Below are positions 32,898 through 41,931 of a stretch of 64,000 bases of DNA, one piece after another (within the stretch, counting starts at the first letter, position 1; each line of letters starts with the position of its first letter). Source of the DNA: Streptomyces sp. MH60 (GTDB taxonomy: Bacteria; Actinomycetota; Actinomycetes; Streptomycetales; Streptomycetaceae); the NCBI RefSeq assembly GCF_002939385.1, contig NZ_MULI01000001.1, forward strand, positions 1 through 64,000, in the 5' to 3' direction. A program made the translations under genes and the position numbers. The notes under the pieces are model-generated. The model saw nothing but the letters and a program-made list of their open reading frames with translations. It did not search any database and was not told where the DNA came from.

Positions 32898-35444
32898 TCA
32901 GGGGAACTGGACGACCTTGGACGGCACGGTGTCCGTCCCCGACGTGGCCGCGCCGGTGTCGTTGACGACATGGCGGTACTGGCCCATGCCGCCCAGTGAG
33001 ATCACCTGGAGGTTGCGCATCCGCACGCCCGGCTTGACCGGCACCTGGAAGCCGTGCTGCTGGACGATGCCCGGGTCGGCGGTGAAGTTGCAGTAACTGC
33101 CCAGCGCCACCGCGTCGTGCACGTTCACCGAGTCGGCGACCTTGTAGGCCGCGTAGCCGACGATGCCGTCATGGGTGATGGCGGCCTCGTTCGGGGCGTC
33201 GTACGCCTTCTCGTTCTGGAAGAAGATGGTCCGGCCGCGCTCCCCGCTCCAGTAGACGTCGTACTTGTTGAAGTGCTCGACGAACAGCCCGGTCGCGAGG
33301 ACGTCGTCGCCGTTGACCCGCAGGCCGTAGTCGGCGCGGTTGGTCTCCCAGCCGACGCCCTCGCCGTGGTCGGCCCGCCAGATCCAGGTGTGGTCGATGA
33401 TCACGTCGTCGCTCTCGACCACGACGGAGTCGGTGGCCTTGCCGGGTCCCGCGCCGCCGACGCGGATGAACACGTCCTGCATGGTGGTGGGGTTGGCGGA
33501 GTGGTCGGCGTTGCCGCCCGGCGTGCCGATGCGCAGCAGCGCGGCGGAGTTCACCGGACCCGCGTCGATGAGGAAGCCGGCGAGCCGCACGCCGTCGACG
33601 TCGGCCACGTGCAGGGCGTCGACGCCGCCGTCCGGGATGATCGTGGCCAGCCCGAGGCCCAGCACGACGGTGTTCGCCCGGTCGACCTCGATGGTCTGGT
33701 CGATGTGGTAGACACCGGGCGTGAACAGCAGGTTGAGGCCCTGGTCGAGGGCGGCGTTGATGGTGGCCGCCGTCGCGCCGGGCTTGACCACGTAGAACTG
33801 GCTGAGCGGCAGGGAGGTGCCTCCGGCGTTGGCGGGCCACGAGACACCGCGCGCGTTGGTGCGCTTGGCGGGCACGCGCACCTTGTACTCGTTGCCGTCC
33901 AGGTAGAGGAAGGGCTTCTCCCGGGAGACCGGCGTGGTGTCGAGCGTGGTGTACGGGCCGGTCTCGAAGTTGCTCGCCGGTGCGCCCTCGACGCCCGTGA
34001 ACGTCATGTTCCAGACGCCGTTGGTCCAGCCGCCGACCGAGCTGTCCCGGGTGTACCACTGCTGCTGGGAGTAGGGACCGACGGTGCCGTCGACCTTCGA
34101 GTCGGCGATGTAGCCGCCGGAGGCCCAGCCGTAGCCGTTGGGGGCGAGGTTGAGGCCGCCCTTGACGTGGATGCGCCGGAACGGGGCGGCCTGGGCGACG
34201 GCCCAGCGGTCGGTGCCGTTGGAGGGCGTGATGGCGAGGTTCTCGGCCGAACGCCAGAAGTTCTGCGTCGCGTTGCCGTTGAACCAGCCCGCGTCCACGG
34301 TGACGTCACCGTTGATCTGCGTGTCGTCCGGATTGAGGCCCAGACCGGAGAGGGAGGTGTAGAAGCCCAGTTGGGCGTTGATCCCGTTGTAGGTGCCCGG
34401 CTTCAGCAGGAACTGGTAGCGCCCGCCGCCGAACTGGTTGGACTCCTGCTGGGCGAAGACCTGGTCGAACTTCTGCTGGAGGTTCGGCGTGGACGGGTCC
34501 ACGACGATGACGTTCGGCCCGAGGTCGCCGCCGCCCTCGACGGGGGGAGTGCCGGTGGTGCCGGTGTGCACGGCGACCTCCCACAGCGAGTAGCCGTAGC
34601 CGGTGGCGCGGGCCGTGCCGTGGACGCGGACGTAGCGGCCCGAACCGCTGACGTCGTAGGAGGTCTTGCCCCCGGTGGCGCCCGTGACGTTCTTCAGCGT
34701 CTGCCAGTTCTGCCCGTCCGAGGATGCCTCGATCCGGAAGTCCTTGGCGTAGGCGGCCTCCCAGTTCAGGTCCACCTTGCACAGGTCCTGTACGGCGCCC
34801 AGGTCGACCCGCACCCACTGCGGGTCGGAAGCCTGGCTGGACCAGCGGGTGCCGGCGTCGCCGTCGAAGGCCGCGGCGGCCGGTGTCCCGGCGTTCTCCA
34901 CGGAGGAGGCGGAGGCGGGCCTGCCCTGCGCCGCGTTGGCGGTGCCGCACGAGCCGCCCGGCGTGGTGCCGCCGGTGGTGCCGAAGACCTGGAACTCCCA
35001 CAGGGAGTAGCCCCAGGGGGTGGCCCGGTGGACGCCCTGCATGCGGACGTAGCGGCCCTGGCCCGAGACGTCGAGCGTGTCGGTGCCGCCGTCGCCGCCG
35101 GTGACCGACTTGGCGTCGCTCCAGGTGCTCCCGTCCTGGGAGAGCTGGATCTTGTAGTCCTTGCCGTAGGCCGCCTCCCAGTCGAGCACCACCCGGGTGA
35201 CGGAGGCGGTGGCGCCGAGGTCGACCTGGAGCCACTGGTCGTCGCTCGCGGCCGAGGACCAGCGGGTGGTCGTGTCGCCGTCGACGGCGTTGCCGGACGG
35301 CGTTCCGGCGTTCTCGGCCGACGACGACGTGGCCGTCCGGCCCTGGGAGAGGGGAGTGTCGGCCGCGGTGGCCGTCATCGGGGCGGGGAGGGTGACGAGC
35401 GCCGCCGTGGCGACGAGCGCGACACCCAAGGATCTCAGTCTCAT
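32898..35444 (-). CDS. Secreted two-discoidin, beta-helix protein (GH55-like glucanase candidate)
   Basis: An 848-residue exported protein: signal peptide (1-28, cut after TATAA), two F5/8-type-C (discoidin/CBM32-like) domains (about 30-155 and 168-292), a short Thr/Pro/Gly linker, and a large right-handed beta-helix part (about 310-848) with NPDDTQINGDVTV, QNFWRSAENLAI, REKPFLYLDG and DHTWIWRADHG. I recall such blocks from GH55 exo-beta-1,3-glucanases and from proteins loosely annotated as coagulation factor 5/8-type; the GH55 call is moderately sure. The ribosome site is weak (AGAAAG). A role in binding and trimming fungal or plant beta-glucan is inferred. Confidence 0.8.
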   Translation of the reverse strand: MRLRSLGVALVATAALVTLPAPMTATAADTPLSQGRTATSSSAENAGTPSGNAVDGDTTTRWSSAASDDQWLQVDLGATASVTRVVLDWEAAYGKDYKIQLSQDGSTWSDAKSVTGGDGGTDTLDVSGQGRYVRMQGVHRATPWGYSLWEFQVFGTTGGTTPGGSCGTANAAQGRPASASSVENAGTPAAAAFDGDAGTRWSSQASDPQWVRVDLGAVQDLCKVDLNWEAAYAKDFRIEASSDGQNWQTLKNVTGATGGKTSYDVSGSGRYVRVHGTARATGYGYSLWEVAVHTGTTGTPPVEGGGDLGPNVIVVDPSTPNLQQKFDQVFAQQESNQFGGGRYQFLLKPGTYNGINAQLGFYTSLSGLGLNPDDTQINGDVTVDAGWFNGNATQNFWRSAENLAITPSNGTDRWAVAQAAPFRRIHVKGGLNLAPNGYGWASGGYIADSKVDGTVGPYSQQQWYTRDSSVGGWTNGVWNMTFTGVEGAPASNFETGPYTTLDTTPVSREKPFLYLDGNEYKVRVPAKRTNARGVSWPANAGGTSLPLSQFYVVKPGATAATINAALDQGLNLLFTPGVYHIDQTIEVDRANTVVLGLGLATIIPDGGVDALHVADVDGVRLAGFLIDAGPVNSAALLRIGTPGGNADHSANPTTMQDVFIRVGGAGPGKATDSVVVESDDVIIDHTWIWRADHGEGVGWETNRADYGLRVNGDDVLATGLFVEHFNKYDVYWSGERGRTIFFQNEKAYDAPNEAAITHDGIVGYAAYKVADSVNVHDAVALGSYCNFTADPGIVQQHGFQVPVKPGVRMRNLQVISLGGMGQYRHVVNDTGAATSGTDTVPSKVVQFP

Positions 35445-35654
35445 GCGGGCGCTTTCTGGGGATGCGGACAGGACCGGTCAACCGCGTGACGCGGCGGCTT
35501 AGTTCAAGGTGTGATTTAAGTGGTGAGCCTTTGATCCGGCAAGACTCCGGACAGGAGTTGTCAGTGCCGTGCTGAAGAATGCGGTCCATCGAGATCAACT
35601 CCGGCCGGACCGGGTAGGCGTTCTCGAGTCACTGACCTGGAAAGGCCACCGCCG

Positions 35655-36023
35655 ATGCCGCTCACCGCCGCCGCCCGTCCGCAGACCGCCGACTTCCGTG
35701 GTGCCAGGCGCCCCGCCCGGATCGGTGCCGCCGAGACCGAGATCCTGCGCATCGTCACCGACGCGCGCACACCCGTCTTCGTCACCGTGCGGGCGGACGG
35801 ACGGCGCAGATACAGCTACTGGCGCCCCCTGGACTCCGCCACCGGCCGGGGCGGCTGCTACGCCGCGCTGCCGACCGCCGAGTGCGACGCGCTGCACGCC
35901 GCGGGCCGGATCACTCTCGGCGAGCCGCTCGCCGACCCGGACCGGATCACCTACCGGGTCAGCGCCACCCGCACCCCGGCGGCGCCGCTGCGCGCGCTGC
36001 CGGAGCGGGCGCGCGCCGCGTGA
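35655..36023 (+). CDS. Hypothetical protein, 122 residues
   Basis: A small basic soluble protein without a recognised family. A segment ILRIVTDARTPVFVTVRADGRRRYSYWRPL and the later LADPDRITYRVSATR suggest a compact alpha/beta or beta domain; ends are Ala/Arg-rich. Coding potential is supported by high third-position GC and by an AAAGG ribosome site before ATG 35655. It is divergent from the beta-helix gene. Confidence 0.6.
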   Translation: MPLTAAARPQTADFRGARRPARIGAAETEILRIVTDARTPVFVTVRADGRRRYSYWRPLDSATGRGGCYAALPTAECDALHAAGRITLGEPLADPDRITYRVSATRTPAAPLRALPERARAA

Positions 36024-36081
36024 GAACGGCCCGTGCCGTACGGCGCGCGAAGCGGCCGACTCGCCGAGACGGCACCGCCGT

Positions 36082-37608
36082 TCAGTGTTCGAGCGGTGCC
36101 CGCAGCGCGGGGTCCGACGCCGCCCGCCACACCTCGGGCAGCTCCTGCTGCCGAGCTTCGGCCCCCGCCCGTTCGAGGCCGTGCAGCAGTCCCCAGGTGA
36201 ACGCCGACTCACCCGCCCCGTGGGCGGCCACCGCCAACTCCCGCAAGGTGTCCTGGGCGACCACGGCGTCCTGGTGGTCGCCGAGCAGTCGCTGCACCGC
36301 CTTGGCACGCTTGCCGAGCCGGGCGACCGGCTTGCCCAGTGCGGGACGCGCGACCTCGGCCGCGTAGCGGAGCTTCTTGGCCGCCTTGCGCGCCTCGTGC
36401 AGCTCCGCCTCCCGCGACCGGCCGGCCGGCCGCGCCATCGCGCGCTCCATCCGTCCGGCGAGACGGCCGTACTCCTTGAGCACCGCCCGGGCCATCGTAC
36501 GGGCGGGCTTCCCCGCGGCCTTGGCGCGCAGCGGCGGTCGCCGGACCAGGGAGTCCAGCGCGTCCAGCAGACGCAGGTAACGAGGCGTGGCCAGCGCCTC
36601 CCGCGTACGGGACCGCCCCTCGCCGCCCTGGGACACCTCCCAGACGCGCAGCCGGGCGGCCACGGGACCCAGCACGAGTGTGTCCGGCAGCTCCGCCACC
36701 GCGGCGCCGATCCGTTCGCCCAGCACCTCCTGGTCCCGCGCCGCTCCCAGCTCACCGGCCAGCCAGCGCAGTTCCGCGCGCAGGGGATCGGTGACCCGCC
36801 GGTCGAGCACCGACCGGTACGAGCGCAGGCAACCGCGCAGCCGTCGGCACGTGACGCGCATCTGGTGCACCGCGTCGGGCAGGTCACCGCGGACCGCCGG
36901 ATCCAACGACACCAGCTTGCCCACCTGCTCACTCACATACGCGAGCACGTAGGCGCCCGCGGACCCGGGCACCACCGCCGAGCGAGGCTCCCGGTCCACC
37001 TCCGTCCCCGTCTCCCGCAGCGCCCGGGCGAGCTTGGACGGGGAGTCGGCGCGGACGATCCCCTTCTTGCGGAGCTTCTTCTCGACGACGTCCAGCAGCC
37101 CGGCGGGCACACCGTCCGCGAGTTCGACCTCCAGCTCGCCCCACTCGGCGCGGCCACCGCCGGACGCCGACGCGTCCGCGCGTACCTCGTCGAGGCTCAG
37201 CTCGGCGAGCACCCTGCCGTCCGCGTCCCGCAGCCGACGCACGGTCCGGGTGGACCGGATGCGTACGACCGGACGCAGCTCGGCACCCCGCGTGCGGGAC
37301 AGGGCCAGCTCGCGCAGCGACTCGGGCACGTCGTCCGACAGCGCGGCCCACACCTCCTCCCGGGTGTCCCCGGCCAGCGGCAGCTTCAGATGCCAGCCCG
37401 CGTCCGGACCGCCCGTACGCCGGCGCAACGTGACCGAGGAGCGGGCGAGCCGCAGATCCTCGGTGTCGTGGTACACCGCGTCGAGTTCCTCGGGCCCGGC
37501 CGTGGTCACCGAGGCGACGGGCCCGGCGCCGGTGAGGTCGGGCAATCCGGCGACGCCGCCGGAGGGGGGTTCGTACTTCCGCTCTGTCTCGCGCTTCGAC
37601 TGGGTCAT
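36082..37608 (-). CDS. CYTH-CHAD domain protein
   Basis: A 508-residue cytosolic protein. The N-terminal CYTH (triphosphate tunnel) domain begins with the ExExK signature in RETERKYEPP and covers residues about 8-205; the C-terminal CHAD domain (about 215-500) is helical and rich in conserved His/Arg/Lys (HQMRVTCRRLRGCLR, ELHEARKAAKKLRYAAE). CHAD domains bind polyphosphate, and CYTH domains hydrolyse triphosphates or polyphosphate. It is followed on the same strand only by unrelated genes. Role in polyphosphate metabolism or granules is by family. Confidence 0.92.
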   Translation of the reverse strand: MTQSKRETERKYEPPSGGVAGLPDLTGAGPVASVTTAGPEELDAVYHDTEDLRLARSSVTLRRRTGGPDAGWHLKLPLAGDTREEVWAALSDDVPESLRELALSRTRGAELRPVVRIRSTRTVRRLRDADGRVLAELSLDEVRADASASGGGRAEWGELEVELADGVPAGLLDVVEKKLRKKGIVRADSPSKLARALRETGTEVDREPRSAVVPGSAGAYVLAYVSEQVGKLVSLDPAVRGDLPDAVHQMRVTCRRLRGCLRSYRSVLDRRVTDPLRAELRWLAGELGAARDQEVLGERIGAAVAELPDTLVLGPVAARLRVWEVSQGGEGRSRTREALATPRYLRLLDALDSLVRRPPLRAKAAGKPARTMARAVLKEYGRLAGRMERAMARPAGRSREAELHEARKAAKKLRYAAEVARPALGKPVARLGKRAKAVQRLLGDHQDAVVAQDTLRELAVAAHGAGESAFTWGLLHGLERAGAEARQQELPEVWRAASDPALRAPLEH

Positions 37609-37645
37609 GCTGTGGTCTTCGACGCGATCCGCCGAATCAAACCCC

Positions 37646-38818
37646 CTACGTGGCCAGCCAGGGGCGCGGATCGGTGTAGTACCCGTCGAGGATGACCTCG
37701 AAGTGCAGGTGGGGGCCGGTGGACAGACCGGTGGAACCGACCCGCCCGATCGGGGTCCCGGCCTCCACGGTCCGCCCCACGGCCACGCCCAGGGAGGAGA
37801 GGTGACTGTAGGTCGTCTCCACCCGCTTGCCCTGGATGGTCCCGTGGTCGATCACGATGCGGTTGCCGTAGGCGCTGGTGAGCGCGGCGAACACGACGCG
37901 GCCCCGCCGTGCCGCCACGACCTGCGCGCCCTGCGGGGCGGCGAAGTCCACGCCGGTGTGCAGCTTGGTCACCCCGGTCAGCGGGTGCTCCCGGGACCCG
38001 AAGGGCGAGGTGATGGTGAGCGGGCTCACCGGCGCGGTCAGCAGGGCGCCCGCGGGGCCGCCCGCGCCGCCGCCGGAGTCCTCCCGGTCGAGTGCCTCGT
38101 AACGTGGCAGCAGGGCCTGGACCTCGTCGAGGTACGTCTTCGCATCCGCGGGGACACGCCCCGCCTCGGTCACGGCGGCCGGTCCCGCGGCGTACGCGGC
38201 CAGGGTCAGCTCCACGAGGTCGCCGCTGACCCGGCCCTCGGTGCGCAGTTCGGTGACCTTCTTCGCCAGCGAGCAGTCCCGCCGGCCCAGCGCCATGATG
38301 GCGTCCGCCGGATCGCGGGGCGAGGACTTCCCGTTTCCGTCGTCGTCCTTGCCCCAGGTCCGCCACTCGCTGTCGGTGAAGGCGGCGATGCCCTTCTGGC
38401 CCGAGAGGTCGTCCGAGTCGTCGACCCAGCCCGAGAGCTGGTCGATCTGCGCGGCGAGCACGGACGGCTCAAGCACGGTGCAGGCCGAGGCGGCCTTGCG
38501 CAGCCACGGGACGTAGGAGGGATCGATGTCGGCCCCGGCGGACGCGCCGGTGTCGGAGTCGTCGGGCCACGGGTCGGGCAGTCCGCCCAGCGCGAGGAAG
38601 GCGGCCACACCGGTGACGGTCAGGAGCCCCGGCAGCAGCAACAGGGTGAAGGGCCCCGGTCCGCGGCGCTTTCGCTTGCGCGGTTGCTCCGGTTGCTCCG
38701 GTTGCTCCCGCTGCTCCGGCCGGTCCGGCCGGTCCGGCGGCTCCGGCCGGTTCCCGGCCGGTCGGGGGCCGTTCGTGCCGTCGGGCGTCTGCGCCACGGT
38801 CAGCCGCTCGTCGTTCAT
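37646..38818 (-). CDS. Membrane M23 peptidase with degraded lytic-transglycosylase domain
   Basis: A 390-residue cell-wall protein: cytosolic Pro/Glu-rich N-terminus (1-55), one membrane helix (about 57-80), an SLT-like domain (about 100-240) and a LytM/M23 endopeptidase (about 265-388) with His287xxxAsp291 and His370-x-His372. In the SLT-like part the motif that is normally ESG reads LSG: residue 128, where the catalytic Glu should be, is Leu, and NAGP is AAGP at 210-213. The scaffold (PADAIMALG, TLAAYAAG) is kept. So the first domain is probably a binding module and only the peptidase is active. Start ATG 38818 precedes the family-like part; upstream frame is unsupported. Confidence 0.88.
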   Translation of the reverse strand: MNDERLTVAQTPDGTNGPRPAGNRPEPPDRPDRPEQREQPEQPEQPRKRKRRGPGPFTLLLLPGLLTVTGVAAFLALGGLPDPWPDDSDTGASAGADIDPSYVPWLRKAASACTVLEPSVLAAQIDQLSGWVDDSDDLSGQKGIAAFTDSEWRTWGKDDDGNGKSSPRDPADAIMALGRRDCSLAKKVTELRTEGRVSGDLVELTLAAYAAGPAAVTEAGRVPADAKTYLDEVQALLPRYEALDREDSGGGAGGPAGALLTAPVSPLTITSPFGSREHPLTGVTKLHTGVDFAAPQGAQVVAARRGRVVFAALTSAYGNRIVIDHGTIQGKRVETTYSHLSSLGVAVGRTVEAGTPIGRVGSTGLSTGPHLHFEVILDGYYTDPRPWLAT

Positions 38819-38977
38819 CTGGCCGCTCGCCGGGACGTGATACTCACGAGGGGACGCTATCGCCTCTCCTGTGCCGGCGTCAGGAGCCGTCGAGGCAGCG
38901 GGAGATGCCCGAACGGGCACGGCACCCGGCGCCCGTCCGCCCCACCGGGGCACGCGGACGACGACCTGTCCCGGCCG

Positions 38978-41659
38978 TCACCCCCGGGGCGACCCGGGCC
39001 GCGCGGTCGAGGGCGGCGAGGGCCGGACGGCGAGGACCGCGATGTCGTCCGCGCTGTCCGCCCCCAGACCGATCAACAACTCGTCGCAGAACGTGTCGAG
39101 GGGCTCGCGGGCCAGGTCGGCGGCGTGCCGGCGCAGCCGGTCCAGGGCCTCGTCGAGGGGCTCGTCGCGGCGCTCGACGAGGCCGTCGGTGTACAGCAGG
39201 AGCGTCGAGTGGGCCGGCAGCGCGTCACGGGCCGTGCTCCGGGCCGCATGGGGGTCCATGCCGAGCAGCAGGCCGGCACCGCCGTCGAGGTAGTGGGTCC
39301 GGCCGTCCCGGGTGGTGAGCAGCGGCGGCGGATGGCCGGCGGAGGAGTGCGTCAGCTCCCAGGGGCCCTCGGGAGGCCCCTTGATCAGACCGTAGACGCA
39401 GGTGCCGGTCGCCTCCCGGTGGAGACTGTGGTTCGCCAGGTCCAGCCGGCGCAGCACCTCCGCGGGCGGCTCCTCGCGGTCCACCGCGATGCCTCGGAGC
39501 ATGCTGCGCAACTGGCTCATCGCGATGGCCGCGTCGAGGTCGTGACCCGTGACGTCGCCGATGACCAGCGCGGTGTTCCCGCCGGGCAGGACGAAGCTGT
39601 CGTACCAGTCCCCGCCGACCTGCGCGGTGGTCGAGGAGGCGGCGTAGCGGGCGGCCAGCCGCAGACCCTCGACCTCCGGCAGCACCGGGAGCAGCGAACG
39701 CTGGAGCCGTTCGGCGATGGAGCGGGTGTCCTGGTACAGACGGGCGTTGTCCACCCCCAGCGCCAGACCGTGCACCAGGTCGTCGACCAGCGTGAGGTCC
39801 TCCTCCGTGAACGGCGGGCCGCCGGACGCGCGGGCCAGCGTCAGGGCGCCGAAGATCTTGCGGCGGGCCCGCAGCGGAGCGACGACGGCGCTGCCCGCCC
39901 CCAGGTCCCGGAACAGGTCGACATACGCCCGGTCCAGCGCGCTCCCGGTCTGGCCCGGCTGCGGTGCGTCGGTCAGCAGGAGCGGCCCGGCGCCGCGCAG
40001 CACCCGGGCCAGCGGGCCCCGCGACTCCTCGGCGACCTCCGAGAGCGTCCCCTCGTACGCCCCCGGACGCAGGGCCCGGGGGTCCCGGTGGACGACGCAG
40101 ACGCGGTCCACCCGGGCGTCGGCGGTGAACAGGTCCACCACGCACCAGTCGGCCAGCCGCCGCGTCAGCAGCCGGCCGGCCCGCTGCAGCCCCTCGTCCA
40201 GGTCCAGCGTGTTGTTGAGCTGCGCCGCGAGTTCGGCCAGAAGGGTGAGCCGGTCCAGCGCCGTCAGGCCGCCCCGGGCACCGGCCGTCCTGGTTCCGTC
40301 CGTCCCGGCACCGGCGTCCGGACCGGCCGGTGCCCGGCCCCCGTCGGGCTCCCCGACGGCCGCCTCCCGGATCCTGCCGGGAGTCCGGGGACCGCCCAGG
40401 AACGTGGCCGCCCGCGGGACGAGCTGGGCGACGAAGACGGTGCGGCCGTCGGCCGTCTCCTGGGTCTGGATGTACAGCCGCACCGGAACCAGCCGGCCGT
40501 CGCGGTGCAGCGCCGGAAGCGGCACCGAGCGGCCCACGATGCGGGTCCGGCCGGTGAGCAGCATCGAGGTGAACGCCGCCGTGTGCCGCTCGCGCAGATG
40601 CTCGGGGACGAGGGTGGTGAGACGGCGCCCGACCAGGTCGTCCGGGTCCCAGCCCAGCAGGTCCGCCGCGGCCCCGTTGGTCGCCACGATCCGGTTGCCC
40701 TCGTCGGCGGCGACGGTCGGCATCCTGCTGGCCCGCACCTGGCCGACGTCCCACGGGACGAGCTCGGCGGAGCTGACCTCAGGCGCGCGGGGGACCACGG
40801 TCCACGCGGTGGGCGGCCCCCCGGTCAGCTGCCCGGCGATCTCGTCGAAGAGCCAGTCCTGGAAGGCGCGGCCGCGGGGCAGGGCCGGCAGCGTGAGCAG
40901 CCGTTCCTCCCGTGCCCGCGCCTCGGCCAGGCCGAGCACGCGGCGCAGCGCCCGCACCGCCGGCAGGGCGGCGGCCGACAGGGGGAGGGCCAGGGTGCGC
41001 AGACCGGACTCGGGGGCCGGTCCCGCCGGCGCGGCCGCCATACCGGCGCTGATCACGTTGTTGACGTCGTGGGCCGCCACGAGGTCCTCGGGCGGCACGC
41101 CGAGGGGGTCTCCCGCGGACGCGGCGAGGGTCAGCTCACGCAGCACCGCGTGCCGGTGCTGCCGGCACGCGGACTCCAGGGCGGTCGGCATGTCGACGAG
41201 CGACACCGTCCGTTCGGCGGGCAGCGGCGGCACGGTGGTCTCCCACCCGGCCGACGGCGGCGGGGGACCCTCGTGCCACAGCTCGAACCACACCGTCTTG
41301 CCCCCGTCGGCGTCGTCCGCCCCGAACCGGGAGGCCAGCCGCTCCACCAGCGCCAGCCCCTGCCCCGTACCGGCGTACGGCGAGCAGCGCTGCGGTACGA
41401 GTCCACGGCTCGGCCGCCGGTCACCGACCCGTACGCGCACCCGGCCGTCCAGGCGTGCCACGCTCACCTCGATCTCGGTGCGCGCGTGCAGCACCGCGTT
41501 GGTGACCAGCTCGCTGACCAGGAGCTGGGCCGTTCCCACCAGGTCCGAGGGGGCACCGTCCAGCGCGGCGCGCACGAACCGACGGGCCGCCGCGACGCTC
41601 ACCGGTCGGTCGGGAAAACGCCGTGACACCGCCGCCGGCGGCGGATCGGGGTAACCCAT
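38978..41659 (-). CDS. SpoIIE-type phosphatase with anti-sigma ATPase, PAS and GAF domains
   Basis: An 893-residue regulator. Order: HATPase_c anti-sigma-factor-like domain (about 15-135; LLVSELVTNAVLHA, GTGQGLALVERL), an unassigned middle, PAS (about 290-400; NGAAADLLGWDPDDLVGRRL), a GAF domain (about 470-640) and a PP2C/SpoIIE phosphatase (about 660-890) with metal Asps in GGDWYDSF, IGDVTGHDLDAA, LLYTDGLVE and DSADDIAVL. The open frame continues upstream to 44068, but ATG 41659 has TGAGG at the right distance and begins the ATPase domain. Such proteins control anti-anti-sigma phosphorylation; no partner gene is adjacent. Confidence 0.93.
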   Translation of the reverse strand: MGYPDPPPAAVSRRFPDRPVSVAAARRFVRAALDGAPSDLVGTAQLLVSELVTNAVLHARTEIEVSVARLDGRVRVRVGDRRPSRGLVPQRCSPYAGTGQGLALVERLASRFGADDADGGKTVWFELWHEGPPPPSAGWETTVPPLPAERTVSLVDMPTALESACRQHRHAVLRELTLAASAGDPLGVPPEDLVAAHDVNNVISAGMAAAPAGPAPESGLRTLALPLSAAALPAVRALRRVLGLAEARAREERLLTLPALPRGRAFQDWLFDEIAGQLTGGPPTAWTVVPRAPEVSSAELVPWDVGQVRASRMPTVAADEGNRIVATNGAAADLLGWDPDDLVGRRLTTLVPEHLRERHTAAFTSMLLTGRTRIVGRSVPLPALHRDGRLVPVRLYIQTQETADGRTVFVAQLVPRAATFLGGPRTPGRIREAAVGEPDGGRAPAGPDAGAGTDGTRTAGARGGLTALDRLTLLAELAAQLNNTLDLDEGLQRAGRLLTRRLADWCVVDLFTADARVDRVCVVHRDPRALRPGAYEGTLSEVAEESRGPLARVLRGAGPLLLTDAPQPGQTGSALDRAYVDLFRDLGAGSAVVAPLRARRKIFGALTLARASGGPPFTEEDLTLVDDLVHGLALGVDNARLYQDTRSIAERLQRSLLPVLPEVEGLRLAARYAASSTTAQVGGDWYDSFVLPGGNTALVIGDVTGHDLDAAIAMSQLRSMLRGIAVDREEPPAEVLRRLDLANHSLHREATGTCVYGLIKGPPEGPWELTHSSAGHPPPLLTTRDGRTHYLDGGAGLLLGMDPHAARSTARDALPAHSTLLLYTDGLVERRDEPLDEALDRLRRHAADLAREPLDTFCDELLIGLGADSADDIAVLAVRPSPPSTARPGSPRG

Positions 41660-41870
41660 GACCTCAGTGTGGGCCCCGCACGGCCCGCCCCGCAGCGCGC
41701 GCCGTTGCGGCGCGCCCCGCTCCCGGCGACCCTCCTGTCCGCCGGTCGGGTGAAGCCACCTGGTGAAAGCCCGGGGACGACGGGCGCCGGCGGAGGACAG
41801 ACGTGGCAGGTTCGTGCCGGTGGAGGGCCCCGGGTCTGGCAGGCGGCAGATTACTCCGATAGCTTGCAGG

Positions 41871-41906
41871 TGCGGCCCCGCGTTCTCCCCCGTACGCGGG
41901 GCCGCA
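41871..41906 (-). terminator. Hairpin after the GH4 operon
   Basis: TGCGGCCCCGCG (41871-41882) pairs perfectly with CGCGGGGCCGCA (41895-41906) over 12 bp with a 12-nt loop. It lies 26 nt downstream of the GH4 stop (minus direction) and separates the glycoside operon from the SpoIIE gene. Confidence 0.8.
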
Positions 41907-41931
41907 CCAGTGCCGCCGCGAGGCGGTCGGC

